Assembly (NCBI RefSeq): GCF_024362385.1
Contig: NZ_CP101466.1
Coordinates: 3,410,001 to 3,474,000 of the forward strand
Source of the DNA: Arthrobacter sp. DNA4
GTDB lineage: Bacteria > Actinomycetota > Actinomycetes > Actinomycetales > Micrococcaceae
Reading direction: 5' to 3'
Length of the DNA: 64,000 nt
The notes under the pieces are model-generated. The model saw only the letters and a list, made by a program, of their open reading frames with translations. It searched no databases and was not told where the DNA came from. The position numbers were made by a program, and so were the translations under genes. This document shows, piece after piece, positions 43,600 to 51,921 of this stretch. How positions within the stretch are numbered: the stretch's first letter is position 1; the number at the start of each line of letters is the position of its first letter.

Positions 43600-43649
43600 T
43601 TCCTAACACGTGTTAGGAACTGTAGATGACCGACCTAACACGTGTCAAG
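43600..43649 (-). promoter_or_regulatory. Promoter and twin LacI-type operators of the sugar operon
   Basis: Minus strand: TTGACA (43643-43648), 18-base spacer, TACAGT (43619-43624). Operator O1 is a perfect 20-bp palindrome, 43600-43619, with centre CACGTG, just downstream of the -10. Operator O2 (43634-43649, CCTAACACGTGTCAAG) overlaps the -35. Their centres are 32 bases apart. Confidence 0.82.
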
Positions 43650-43702
43650 CATCACATGGGGGTGCCTCCGCGGCAGCGGGGTAGGGCGGCGTTTAAGCCC
43701 GA

Positions 43703-43815
43703 AACGCCCGCCCACCATTCCGCCGGAGGGGGCAGAAGGTGAGCGGGCGTTGCCGGAAAAGCCGCCAAAGGTGATGGCGCGTCCCCGGAAAAGCCACCAA
43801 AGGTGATGGCGCGTC
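43703..43815. repeat. 32-bp-phased repeat array, second copy (4 diverged units)
   Basis: One inverted core (AACGCCCGCCCAC, 43703) and direct cores at 43739, 43771 (GTGATGGCGCGTC) and 43803, the direct cores again exactly 32 bases apart. The first inverted/direct pair forms a 14-base stem with one mismatch. It lies between the phoX stop and the sugar-operon promoter. Confidence 0.8.
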
Positions 43816-43830
43816 CACGGTTGGAAGGGG

Positions 43831-45897
43831 TTAGCCGCGGAACACCTGGACAACTGAGGGACGGGGCGCGCGCACCTGGCCGGGTGCCGGCGTCGTGCCT
43901 GCCGGGACGTAGTCCGGGAAGAACGAGTGCGGCGCCTCGAAGGTGCCTTCCTCGCCCGGGTGCTGCACGGAGACGAACACGGTGCGCTCGTCATCGTGGA
44001 TGACCGGGCCGCAGGTTTCGGCGTCGCGGGGAACGGAAAGGAACTGCTCCACCTTGCCGCGCTCGGCGCCGTCCAGGGTGACCTTGAAGAGGCCGTCGTT
44101 GTAGCCGATGCCGGAGGGGGCGCCGTCGGTGGAGATCCAGAGGTTGCCCACGGAGTCGAAGGCCACGTTGTCCGGGCAGGAGATGGGCGAGACCTTGTCC
44201 GCCGGGTAGCCGGAGAAGTAGGTGACGTCGCCCTGCGCCGGATCGCCGCAAACCATCAGGAGGGTCCAGTTGAACTTCATGGAGGTCTGGTCGCCGGTTT
44301 CGGTGATTTCCACGATGTGGCCGTCGCGGTTCTGCGTGCGCGGGTTGACCTCCGTGGCGCCTTCCTTGGTGCCGGTGCCGCGGTCGGAGTTGTTGGTGCA
44401 GACCACGTAGACCTTGCCGGTGTGCAGGCTGGGCTGGACGTCCTCGCAGCGGTCCATCTTGGTGGGGCCCACCTTGTCCGCGGCCAGGCGGGTGTACACC
44501 AGGACCTCTTCGACGGACATGCCGGGGACTGCCGACTTTCCGCCGACCACTAGGGGCAGCCATTCGCCGGTGCCGTCGAACGCGCCGTCGGAGGGAAGCG
44601 CCCCGGTCCCGGTGATCTCCGCGCCGGGCGAGTTGCCGGTGAACTTGGCAACGTAGAGGTCGCCCTCGGACAGCAGGTTCATGTTGTGCCTGCGGTCGCC
44701 CTCCCGGTACTTATCCGCCGAGACGAACTTGTAAAGGTAGTCGAACTTCTCGTCGTCGCCCATGTAGGCCACCACGTGGCCGGACTCGGCCACGATCACG
44801 TTGGCGCCCTCATGCTTGAAGCGGCCCATGGCGGAGCGCTTCTTGGGGGTGGAGGCAGGGTCGAACGGGTCAACTTCGACGATCCAGCCGAAGCGGTTGG
44901 CCTCGTTCTCGTACCCGGCATTGCGGGTGTCGAAGCGGGGGTCATCGAGTTCCCACTTGCGTGCGGTGGGCTTGGCGGTGAGCCCGTAGCGCTTGTCGCC
45001 GGCTGACGTTCCGCCTGCGACGAAGTAGCCGTTGAAGTTTTCCTCGCCGGAGAGGATGGTCCCCCAGGGGGTGGTGCCGCCGGAGCAGTTGCCGAACGTG
45101 CCCTTGATGGCGCGGCCGGACGGGTCGGCCACGGTCTTCACCAGCGCCGAGCCGGCAACCGGACCGGTCAGTTCGTAGGTGGTGTCCGAGAGGTAGCGGC
45201 GATTCAGCGGCGCGCCCTTCACGTAGCTCCACGGCTTGGTGGTGTTCTTGCGCTCCAACTCCACCACGGCCAGGCCGTGCGCGGCGCGGCCGATGGCACG
45301 GGTTTCCACGGGGTCGTAGCCAGCCGGCACCATGATGTTTTCGTTGGTGTACTCGTGGTTGGTGAACAGCACAGCGCGGCGGCCCTTGCTGCCCGGGATT
45401 TCCACGATGTCCGTGTAGTCGTTGTTGTAGCCGAACTGGCGGGCCTGGGCTGCGGCGGTCTGGTTGTTCAGGTCGAACTCGGGGGAATCGCTGAACAGCG
45501 GGTCGCCCCAGCGGATGATCGGCTGCCAGGTGAAGCCCTCCGGCACGGTAAAGGCGTCGACGGCCTTGTCGACCGGCTTGATGGCGGTGAACTGCAGCTT
45601 GGAGTTGCCGAAGCCTTCCTTGGCGGCCTTGGACAGGCCCGCGGCGGAGGCAGGTTCGGCGGAGCTCACGGCTGAACCGAGGGCGACGGCGAGCGCACCG
45701 GCGGCGCCAAGGCCCAGGGCGGCGCGGCGGGACATGGTGGCGGAGGCGATGTCGCGGAAGTAGCTGTTGGAGCTGGTGTTGCAGACGTCACCGGCGCAGG
45801 CGTTGTCGCACTTGAGTGCACACGTGACGGGGCTGCGCTTGCCCTTGGTATGGCCGAGCATGGGCAGCAGGGTGAACTTGCGGGCGGTTTCAGACAT
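43831..45897 (-). CDS. phoX: PhoX-family alkaline phosphatase
   Basis: 688 residues from ATG 45897. A long N-terminal region (about 55 residues, including a Cys-rich stretch) precedes a Tat signal (SRRAALGLGAAGALAVALGS) as in other PhoX enzymes. The mature part is the DUF839/PhoX beta-propeller. It has VLFTNHEYTNENIMVP, NCSGGTTPWGTILSGEEN, RFGWIVEVDPFDP, DRCEDVQPSLHTGKVYVVCTN and SCPDNVAFD, which supply the Ca/Fe ligands. It releases phosphate from organic esters outside the cell. A candidate PHO box lies about 75 bases upstream. Confidence 0.9.
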   Translation of the reverse strand: MSETARKFTLLPMLGHTKGKRSPVTCALKCDNACAGDVCNTSSNSYFRDIASATMSRRAALGLGAAGALAVALGSAVSSAEPASAAGLSKAAKEGFGNSKLQFTAIKPVDKAVDAFTVPEGFTWQPIIRWGDPLFSDSPEFDLNNQTAAAQARQFGYNNDYTDIVEIPGSKGRRAVLFTNHEYTNENIMVPAGYDPVETRAIGRAAHGLAVVELERKNTTKPWSYVKGAPLNRRYLSDTTYELTGPVAGSALVKTVADPSGRAIKGTFGNCSGGTTPWGTILSGEENFNGYFVAGGTSAGDKRYGLTAKPTARKWELDDPRFDTRNAGYENEANRFGWIVEVDPFDPASTPKKRSAMGRFKHEGANVIVAESGHVVAYMGDDEKFDYLYKFVSADKYREGDRRHNMNLLSEGDLYVAKFTGNSPGAEITGTGALPSDGAFDGTGEWLPLVVGGKSAVPGMSVEEVLVYTRLAADKVGPTKMDRCEDVQPSLHTGKVYVVCTNNSDRGTGTKEGATEVNPRTQNRDGHIVEITETGDQTSMKFNWTLLMVCGDPAQGDVTYFSGYPADKVSPISCPDNVAFDSVGNLWISTDGAPSGIGYNDGLFKVTLDGAERGKVEQFLSVPRDAETCGPVIHDDERTVFVSVQHPGEEGTFEAPHSFFPDYVPAGTTPAPGQVRAPRPSVVQVFRG

Positions 45898-45972
45898 GGG
45901 GAACCTTCCAAGGAATCTCTCTGGGGTGCCCGACCACCCTTCCAGCCGCTTCCTACAGGAACCCATCCAGTT

Positions 45973-46001
45973 GATGAAGTTAGGGTTAACCGCCCGTGAC
46001 C
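45973..46001 (-). promoter_or_regulatory. Candidate PHO box upstream of phoX
   Basis: Minus strand: GGTCACG, GTTAACC, CTTCATC on an exact 11-base period. Each resembles the actinobacterial PhoP-binding unit GTTCACC/GTTCATC (5, 6 and 6 of 7 matches). Confidence 0.5.
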
Positions 46002-46023
46002 TGCAGGAACGTTGCCCAATCCC

Positions 46024-46254
46024 TCATCGGCTGCTCCGTGGCGGGAAGAAGGCGCGGACAGGCAGCAGGAGCCCGGCGAGCGAAAGGGCGATGAAGACCA
46101 CCTGGTGGACGTGGTCGTTACCCGGAGGGAGATTCCCGATGAGATGCGCCGCCCAAAACAACGGATAGAACCAGAGTGCGTACCAGGCCCAGCGTTCGCG
46201 CCGCCGGTACGGCACCAGCACGATCAGCGCACCGAAAAGGCCAAGTCCCGCCAC
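46024..46254 (-). pseudogene. Remnant of a membrane protein, N-terminus cut by the palindromic element
   Basis: 76 codons with two to three hydrophobic helices (LGLFGALIVLVPYRR, WAWYALWFYPLFWAAHLIG, HQVVFIALSLAGLLLPV). Upstream of GTG 46254 the frame continues sensibly (ADEAVAGLG), but a stop in the 62-bp palindromic element closes it. The natural protein would be expected to start further upstream, so this is probably a truncated gene. Its stop also sits in a sequence (CCTCATCGGCTGCT, 46021-46034) repeated at 46258-46271. Expression as a short protein from GTG cannot be excluded. Confidence 0.45.
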
Positions 46255-46259
46255 CGCCT

Positions 46260-46321
46260 CATCGGCTGCTGACTAACTGCCGTTTTGGGGTCTGAAAACG
46301 GCAGTTATGGAGCAATCGATG
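46260..46321. repeat. 62-bp palindromic element, copy 2
   Basis: Outer arms CATCGGCTGCT / AGCAATCGATG and a perfect 13-bp inner stem (TAACTGCCGTTTT / AAAACGGCAGTTA) with an 8-base loop. It is the same length and design as the copy at 11778-11839. It provides the menC stop codon and last residues, and could act as a terminator. Confidence 0.75.
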
Positions 46322-47345
46322 GGGTGAGGAGGGCGTGGACGCGGCGGAGCCGGTCCAGCCACCAGTCCCGCCGCTCAGCGGAAGCCGCAAAGCGCTCCAG
46401 CAGCCCGGCGTCAGCGGCCACGTCGCGGAGGCGGATGGCGCCGTCGTCGGCCACCAAGGGGTCCAGCGTGATGTCCGATTCGAACAGCGACACCGTGCCC
46501 AGGCCGCAGGCGTACGGCAGGTCCGGCAGGGCGGCGGCCAGCGCCAGCCCGGCCCGGATGCCCACGGACGTGTCCAGTGCGGAACTGACGACGGCGGGAA
46601 GTCCGGCCTGTGCCACGATGTCCAGGGCGCGCCGCACTCCCCCAAGCGGTGCCGCCTTGACCACGATCAGGTCCGCCGCGCCGGCCCGGGCCACGCGGAG
46701 GGGGTCGGTCTCCTTGCGGACACTCTCGTCCGCGGCGATCAACACCGGAGTTCCGGCGTCACGGAGCCGGGTCCGGACCTCGGCCAGGCCCTCGATGGAC
46801 GGCACCGGCTGCTCTGCGTACTCGAGCCCCACCGGGGCGAGCCGCGTCAGTGCCTCCACGGCGCCCGGCACGTCCCAGCCGCCGTTGGCATCCACACGGA
46901 CCGCAGCATCCGGCAAAGCCGCGCGGACAGCGTGAAGCCGCGCAACGTCGTCGTCCAGTGACTGCCCCTGCTCCGCCACCTTGACCTTGACGGCGTCCAC
47001 CCGGCCGAACCGTGCCAGCACGTCCGGCACCCGGTGGGCGGGTACGGCCGGGACCGTGGCGTTGACCGGAACCGACGTCCGCAGGGGGGCCGGGAAACCG
47101 TGCCACCCTGCCTCGATGGCGGCGGCCAGCCACCGGGAGGCCTCGGCGTCGCCGTACTCAGGGAACGGGCAGAACTCGCCCCAGCCCGCGGGACCCTGGA
47201 GCAGGAGGGATTCCCGCTGCATGATCCCGCGGAACTTCACGCGCATGGGCAGGCTGACCACGCGGGCCCCTGCCAGCAGTTCCGCCAGCGGGGGAACTGG
47301 TTGGGGCGGGTAGGCAGGAGCGGACAAGAGACCGGGGTTGGGCAT
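46305..47345 (-). CDS. menC: o-Succinylbenzoate synthase
   Basis: 346 residues of the enolase superfamily. VDAVKVKVAEQ supplies the catalytic Lys pair. Metal ligands are in VRVDANGGW, LEYAEQP and IAADES, and the second Lys is in DLIVVKAAPLGG. It dehydrates SHCHC to o-succinylbenzoate, the step after MenH in menaquinone synthesis. It stands alone here, away from menD and menF. The final residues (TPSIAP) and the TAA are encoded by the palindromic element, so the native C-terminus has probably been replaced. Confidence 0.88.
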   Translation of the reverse strand: MPNPGLLSAPAYPPQPVPPLAELLAGARVVSLPMRVKFRGIMQRESLLLQGPAGWGEFCPFPEYGDAEASRWLAAAIEAGWHGFPAPLRTSVPVNATVPAVPAHRVPDVLARFGRVDAVKVKVAEQGQSLDDDVARLHAVRAALPDAAVRVDANGGWDVPGAVEALTRLAPVGLEYAEQPVPSIEGLAEVRTRLRDAGTPVLIAADESVRKETDPLRVARAGAADLIVVKAAPLGGVRRALDIVAQAGLPAVVSSALDTSVGIRAGLALAAALPDLPYACGLGTVSLFESDITLDPLVADDGAIRLRDVAADAGLLERFAASAERRDWWLDRLRRVHALLTPSIAP

Positions 47346-47382
47346 GCCGTTTACTGTACGCCGCAGGCCGGGTGCCGCTTGG

Positions 47383-48843
47383 TTACTCCCGCACCACCCG
47401 GATGGTGCCCAGGGACGGATCGGCCGGATCGGGCAGGACCATCCCGGCCTTCAGCCCCGATTCCAGGTACTCAATGACGGCTTCGTTGATCCTTTCGCCG
47501 GGAACAACCACCGGGATGCCGGGCGGGTAGGGCGTGATCTGCTCGGCAGCGACCCGTCCCACAGCTTCCCGGGCGGGCACATCCTCTCGGGGACCGAAGA
47601 AGGCGTCCCGGGGAAGGGCAACCGTCTCCAGTTCCAGGTCCGAGGGCGAGGGCAGGGAAACCTCCGGCGGGGCCGGAAGTGACGGGGCGGCGTCGATAAG
47701 GGCCCGGAGCGCCGCCAGCAGCCGCTCTGCCGAGGCGTCGTCGTCGGCCATGGACATGGTGGCCATGATGCGGCGGTGGTCGCTGAGCCCCATGTCGATC
47801 CGGCAGTTTTCCCGCAGCCAGTCCGCCGCCTGGTAGCCGCTGATCCCCAGCCCCGAAAGGTCCATGAGGATCTGCAGCCGGTCCAGGTCGTGCGAGGATT
47901 CCTCCGCGAGGAGCTCGTCCTCGAGCACATGGATCCCGGGGAGCGCGTCGATGCCGCTGCGCAGCCTCCTGGCCAGGCCCAGGGCATTGCCAAGGAGTTC
48001 GGTCCCGTGCTGGACCATTTGCCGGCGCCACCCGTCGATGGCCGAGTACAGGATGGCGTTGGGGCTGGTGGTCATCAAGAGGTCCGCGCACTGGGACAGG
48101 TGCGCGGTGTCCACGAGGTCCCCCTGGACGTGGTAGACGGAACCCTGCTCAAAACCGGCGCCCATCTTGTGCACCGATACCACGCAGACGTCGGCGCCGG
48201 CGCTCATCGCCCAGGTGGGCAGGTCCTCGTGGAACGGCAGGTGCGCGCCCCAGGCCTCATCAACGATCAGGGGCTTCCCGCGGTCGTGGCAGATCTTTGC
48301 GATGGCGGCGATGTCCGCGCAGGTGCCGTAGGGTGTGGGGCTGACGATCAGGGCGCCGGTCGCGTCCGGGTAGCGTTCCCACATCTCCTCCACATCCGCG
48401 GGCGACGGTGGGTGGGCGATATGCAGGTTGGGGTCCCAGCGGGGGCGGATCCAGCGGGGTTGGATGCCGGAGAACACCAGTCCGGCCGTGATGGATTTGT
48501 GGGCATCGCGGCTGACGAGCAAATCACCTTTGCCGGCGGCCACGGCAATGACGGCTGCCTTCACGGACAACGAGCTGCCGCAGGTGGAGAAGAAGGCCTG
48601 GTCCGCACCCACGGCATCAGCCATCAGCTGCTCTGCCTTCTTCAGGTATCCGCCGGAAGAGGAGCGGTCGTCCAGGCCTGCCGAGGCGAGGACGTCCGCA
48701 CGGAAGGTGTCGGGCCCGAGGATGTCCCGGACGCGGGGATCCGCGCCGCGGCCCTGCCGGTGGCCGGGCGGGGTGAAGCCGTAGCGGTCCAACTTGTGAT
48801 AGCTGTCCAGTGCGTCCAGCAACGGCGCTTCGTTGTGGTCCAT
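47383..48843 (-). CDS. Orn/Lys/Arg decarboxylase-family PLP enzyme (SpeA/YaaO type)
   Basis: 486 residues. N-terminal YGFTPPGHRQGRG is the family start, and FFSTCGSSLSVKAAV and RDAHKSITAGLVFSG follow. The PLP lysine lies in SVHKMGAGFEQGSVYH, preceded by LIVDEAWGAHLPFH. The C-terminal domain has EQITPYPPGIPVVVPGERI. This is the short, fold-III-like class of arginine/lysine decarboxylases found in Gram-positives, probably making agmatine or cadaverine. A polyamine role would fit the putrescine/GABA genes at the left end, but they are 47 kb apart. Confidence 0.85.
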   Translation of the reverse strand: MDHNEAPLLDALDSYHKLDRYGFTPPGHRQGRGADPRVRDILGPDTFRADVLASAGLDDRSSSGGYLKKAEQLMADAVGADQAFFSTCGSSLSVKAAVIAVAAGKGDLLVSRDAHKSITAGLVFSGIQPRWIRPRWDPNLHIAHPPSPADVEEMWERYPDATGALIVSPTPYGTCADIAAIAKICHDRGKPLIVDEAWGAHLPFHEDLPTWAMSAGADVCVVSVHKMGAGFEQGSVYHVQGDLVDTAHLSQCADLLMTTSPNAILYSAIDGWRRQMVQHGTELLGNALGLARRLRSGIDALPGIHVLEDELLAEESSHDLDRLQILMDLSGLGISGYQAADWLRENCRIDMGLSDHRRIMATMSMADDDASAERLLAALRALIDAAPSLPAPPEVSLPSPSDLELETVALPRDAFFGPREDVPAREAVGRVAAEQITPYPPGIPVVVPGERINEAVIEYLESGLKAGMVLPDPADPSLGTIRVVRE

Positions 48844-48936
48844 GCTGTTGTTCCTTTCGTTGGATCGGTCAGTAGGGTCGCGGTACGTGGTTTAGAGGGG
48901 CGCGTACGACGGCGGCGGTACCGTGCGGCGGCCGGG

Positions 48937-50289
48937 CTAAGCTCCGGTGAGGGTCGTCCAGACGCCCACGGTGCCTGCCACCACCATGACTGCCGCGGTG
49001 AACCAGCCCAGCGTGGCGGCGAGCCTGCCGTTGCGGTACTCGCCCATGATGGCTTTGTCCCGCGAGATCAGCATGGTGACCACCAGGAACGGGGCGGCGG
49101 CAATGCCGTTGACGGTGGCGCTGAAGACCAGAAGTCCAATGGGGTCGGAGGAGAAGAAGCTGATGAGGACACCGGCCACAATGCCCACCCCCAGCAGCGT
49201 GTAGAACAAGGGGGCGCGCCGTGGGCTGAGGTCCAGGCCCCAATCCCTGCCCAGCAGGCCGGCCAGCCCCGCTGCCCCGGAGGCTGCGAGTACCGGAACG
49301 CCCAGGATGCCGGTGCCGATGAAACCGGCGGCGAACAGGATGGTGGCGGCCGGCCCCACGACTGGGTCCAGCGCCTTGGCTACGTCGGCAGCCGTATTCA
49401 CCTCGGTGCCTTCCCGGCCCAGGGTTGCTGCCGTGGCCGCCATGATGGAGAACATCACCAGGACCGAGAAGACCATGCCGATGAAGACGTCGGCGCGGGC
49501 CTTCCGGAGGGTGTGGGCGGCGGCGGCAGCGTCAGGCCGGTCCTTCAGCCCCACGGCCTCGTCACCGCCGTGCTCCTCGGCCCGCAGTTCCTGGACCCGG
49601 TGGGCACTCTGCCAGAAGAACAGGTACGGCGAGATGGTGGTGCCCAGCACGGCGACCACCAGGCCAAGGTATTCAGGGGCGAAACTGAACTTCATGCCCA
49701 GCATGCCTTCAAGGACGTCGGGCCAATCCACGTTGGCGACGAACAGGACCGCGACGTATGCCAGCAGGGTGAGGCACAGCCATTTGAAGACCTTCGCAAT
49801 GACGGCAAACGAACCGCTGATGAGCGCCACGGCAATCCCGATCCCCGCTATGGCGCTCCACAGGTGGTCCGGGCCGGCGCCAAGCATTTGCATGCCCTGC
49901 CCGATTGCCATGAGGTCCGCTGCGGCATTGAGGATGTTGCCCACCAGCAGGGCGATGATGAGCACGGCGATCACCACCCGCGGGCGGCGGGTGAACTTGC
50001 GCCGGGCCAGCCTGCCCAGGCTTTCGCCGGTAGCCAGCGCGGTCCGGTCGCAGATCTCCTGGACCGCCATCATCATGGGCAGGACCACCGGCGCGGTCCA
50101 CAGCATGCCGTTGGAGTAGGTGGCGCCGGCCTTTGCATAGGTGGCAATGCCTGATGGGTCATCGTCGGCGGCACCGGTCACCAGGCCGGGGCCCAGGAGG
50201 GAACTGAAGCGGCGAAGGAGGGACTTGCGCGCTTCGCCAGGGGCCGTGCCCCCAATGTTGGGTGGCCCGGTGGTTTCGGCCTTGCTCAT
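48937..50289 (-). CDS. Nramp-related divalent metal transporter
   Basis: 450 residues, about 11 helices. The first helix carries GAADDDPSGIATYAKAG, corresponding to the Nramp DPGN region. The sixth has LGTTISPYLFFWQSAHRV where classical Mn/Fe Nramps have a Met-Pro-His motif. Lack of that methionine is reported for Nramp-related Mg2+ transporters, so selectivity may differ from Mn/Fe (inference). An Nramp label is safe; the ion is not. An operator-like palindrome lies about 45 bases upstream, and a CorA gene follows further upstream. Confidence 0.82.
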   Translation of the reverse strand: MSKAETTGPPNIGGTAPGEARKSLLRRFSSLLGPGLVTGAADDDPSGIATYAKAGATYSNGMLWTAPVVLPMMMAVQEICDRTALATGESLGRLARRKFTRRPRVVIAVLIIALLVGNILNAAADLMAIGQGMQMLGAGPDHLWSAIAGIGIAVALISGSFAVIAKVFKWLCLTLLAYVAVLFVANVDWPDVLEGMLGMKFSFAPEYLGLVVAVLGTTISPYLFFWQSAHRVQELRAEEHGGDEAVGLKDRPDAAAAAHTLRKARADVFIGMVFSVLVMFSIMAATAATLGREGTEVNTAADVAKALDPVVGPAATILFAAGFIGTGILGVPVLAASGAAGLAGLLGRDWGLDLSPRRAPLFYTLLGVGIVAGVLISFFSSDPIGLLVFSATVNGIAAAPFLVVTMLISRDKAIMGEYRNGRLAATLGWFTAAVMVVAGTVGVWTTLTGA

Positions 50290-50331
50290 CCGGTCTTCTC
50301 CGCTCGCGATCGGCTGCCAAGCCCCCCACTA

Positions 50332-50345
50332 CTAAGCAAGCTTAG
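50332..50345 (-). promoter_or_regulatory. Operator-like palindrome upstream of the Nramp-related gene
   Basis: CTAAGC AA GCTTAG, a 6-bp inverted repeat in the promoter region. It resembles, weakly, DtxR/MntR-type metal-responsive sites. Confidence 0.35.
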
Positions 50346-50401
50346 GATTTGTAGCCCATGGTAGGGCATGAATCTGGGAAGGCAGCTTCAGGAAAGGCGG
50401 C

Positions 50402-51418
50402 TCAGATCCATTTGTTGTGCTTGAACGCCAGGTAGAGGGCCAGGCCCATGGCCACCATCAGGCCCAGCGCATAGGGGTAGCCGTAGGTCCAGGCCAGTTC
50501 GGGCATGTTGGCAAAATTCATGCCGTAGATGGATGCCACCAGGGTGGGGGCGAACAGGATGGCAGCCCACGAGGAAATGCGCTTGACCTGCTCGTTCTGT
50601 TCAAAGCTGGACTCGGTCATGCGCTGCATCTCGTCATTTTGCCGCTGTGCCACCAGGGCGGCGTTGACGGCGAGCGCGTTCTGGAGCAAAGCGCGGAACG
50701 AGGCCACCCGTTCGTTGAGCCGGATGACGTGGTCCAGGACATCCCGGTAGTGGTCCCTGAGTTCTGTGGCCCGCTCGCGGTCCGGAGTTCCGGCGATGAG
50801 GGCCTGCAGGATTCCCGCCAGCGGGCTCGTGGCCCGCTGGAAGGTGATGACCTGGCGGGACAACTCGTAGATCCTCCGGGACACGTCGGGGTCTGCGCCG
50901 AAAAGGTCGTCCTCGATTTCGTCGATATCGTTTTCCAGGCTTACCACCACGGGCTCGTATTCGTCCACCACCTGGTCCAGGATGCCGTACAGCACGGCAT
51001 CGGGTCCCAGGGCCAGGAACTCCGGCATGGCCTCCATGCGGCGGCGGACCTTGGCCAGGTCCGGCGACTCGGCGTGCCGGACGGTGACCACGTACTCATC
51101 GCCGACAAAAACGTGGATCTCGCCGAAGTCCACCTTCTCGACGTCGTCCCGGTACCGCGCCGGCCGGAGGACCAGGAACAGGCACTCCCCGTAATGCTCC
51201 AGCTTGGCCCGTTGGTGGCCGTCGAGCGCGTCCTCGATGGCCAGGGCGTTGAGGTCGAATTCCTCGCCCACGGACTGCAGTTCTTCCGCGTCCGGCCGGT
51301 AGAGGCCGATCCACGCCATCCCCTCGCGCTGGCGGAGCAGGAAGTACGTCTCGTCAAGGTCTTCCGGATCCTCGGTGCGCAGCCCGTTCACGTAGACGGC
51401 GTTGTCGATGATGGTCAC
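50402..51418 (-). CDS. corA: CorA-family magnesium/cobalt transporter
   Basis: 338 residues from GTG 51418. The large N-terminal cytoplasmic domain (LRQREGMAWIGLYRPDAEEL, HVFVGDEYVVTVRH) is followed by a long helix. Two C-terminal membrane segments follow, with the selectivity motif YGMNFANMPE between them and a basic end (FKHNKWI). It forms a pentameric Mg2+ channel. The start overlaps the stop of the MarR-like gene by four bases (GTGA), so it is the last gene of the ABC-MarR-CorA unit. Confidence 0.9.
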   Translation of the reverse strand: MTIIDNAVYVNGLRTEDPEDLDETYFLLRQREGMAWIGLYRPDAEELQSVGEEFDLNALAIEDALDGHQRAKLEHYGECLFLVLRPARYRDDVEKVDFGEIHVFVGDEYVVTVRHAESPDLAKVRRRMEAMPEFLALGPDAVLYGILDQVVDEYEPVVVSLENDIDEIEDDLFGADPDVSRRIYELSRQVITFQRATSPLAGILQALIAGTPDRERATELRDHYRDVLDHVIRLNERVASFRALLQNALAVNAALVAQRQNDEMQRMTESSFEQNEQVKRISSWAAILFAPTLVASIYGMNFANMPELAWTYGYPYALGLMVAMGLALYLAFKHNKWI

Positions 51419-51921
51419 GGCTCCCCCTCCCGCTCCCGTTCCCATTCGTCCAGCAGTGCCGGCATCCGTGCTTTAAGGAAGCGGTAGAACCTGGCCATCT
51501 CCGCCACCCTGGCGCGTGCCGGGGAGCCCTCCGGGAGTGTTTCCGCCGTCGCATCGGTCAGTGCCGCCAGCTTCTCGTAGACGGGACTGTTCCGCATGGA
51601 CACCACGTACCACTCGTCCTCATGCAGGGCATAGAGGTCGCGGCGGCTGCCGGGCTGCGAGATCCGGTGGACAAAGCCCACGGTCTGAAGGTACCGGACG
51701 GCGCCGGACACCGCGGCGGCGCTGGCGCCCAGCCGGTCCGCGAGTTCGGCGGCCGTGAGGCTCCCCTGCTCGGAGGACACCAGCGCCAGCAGCGTCCGGG
51801 CGGGCATCTTGGGGAACCCTGCTGCGGCGAACGCCGCTGCAGTCCGTTCGGCCGCGGCGGCGGTGGAAGCCGCGGCGGCCAGCGTGTCCCTGGCAGCCGC
51901 CACCTCTGCGCCGGCGCTCAT
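51415..51921 (-). CDS. MarR/GbsR-like winged-helix regulator
   Basis: 168 residues from ATG 51921. After an Ala-rich helix the winged helix reads GSLTAAELADRLGASAAAVS, GAVRYLQTVGFVHRI, then the wing PGSRRDLYALHED. A C-terminal helical dimer region follows. This matches MarR-type regulators that control the ABC exporters they are encoded with. The start overlaps the ABC permease stop (ATGA). The probable operator is the TTCACAA-CA-TTGTGAA palindrome at 54551-54566, at the head of the operon. Confidence 0.82.
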   Translation of the reverse strand: MSAGAEVAAARDTLAAAASTAAAAERTAAAFAAAGFPKMPARTLLALVSSEQGSLTAAELADRLGASAAAVSGAVRYLQTVGFVHRISQPGSRRDLYALHEDEWYVVSMRNSPVYEKLAALTDATAETLPEGSPARARVAEMARFYRFLKARMPALLDEWEREREGEP

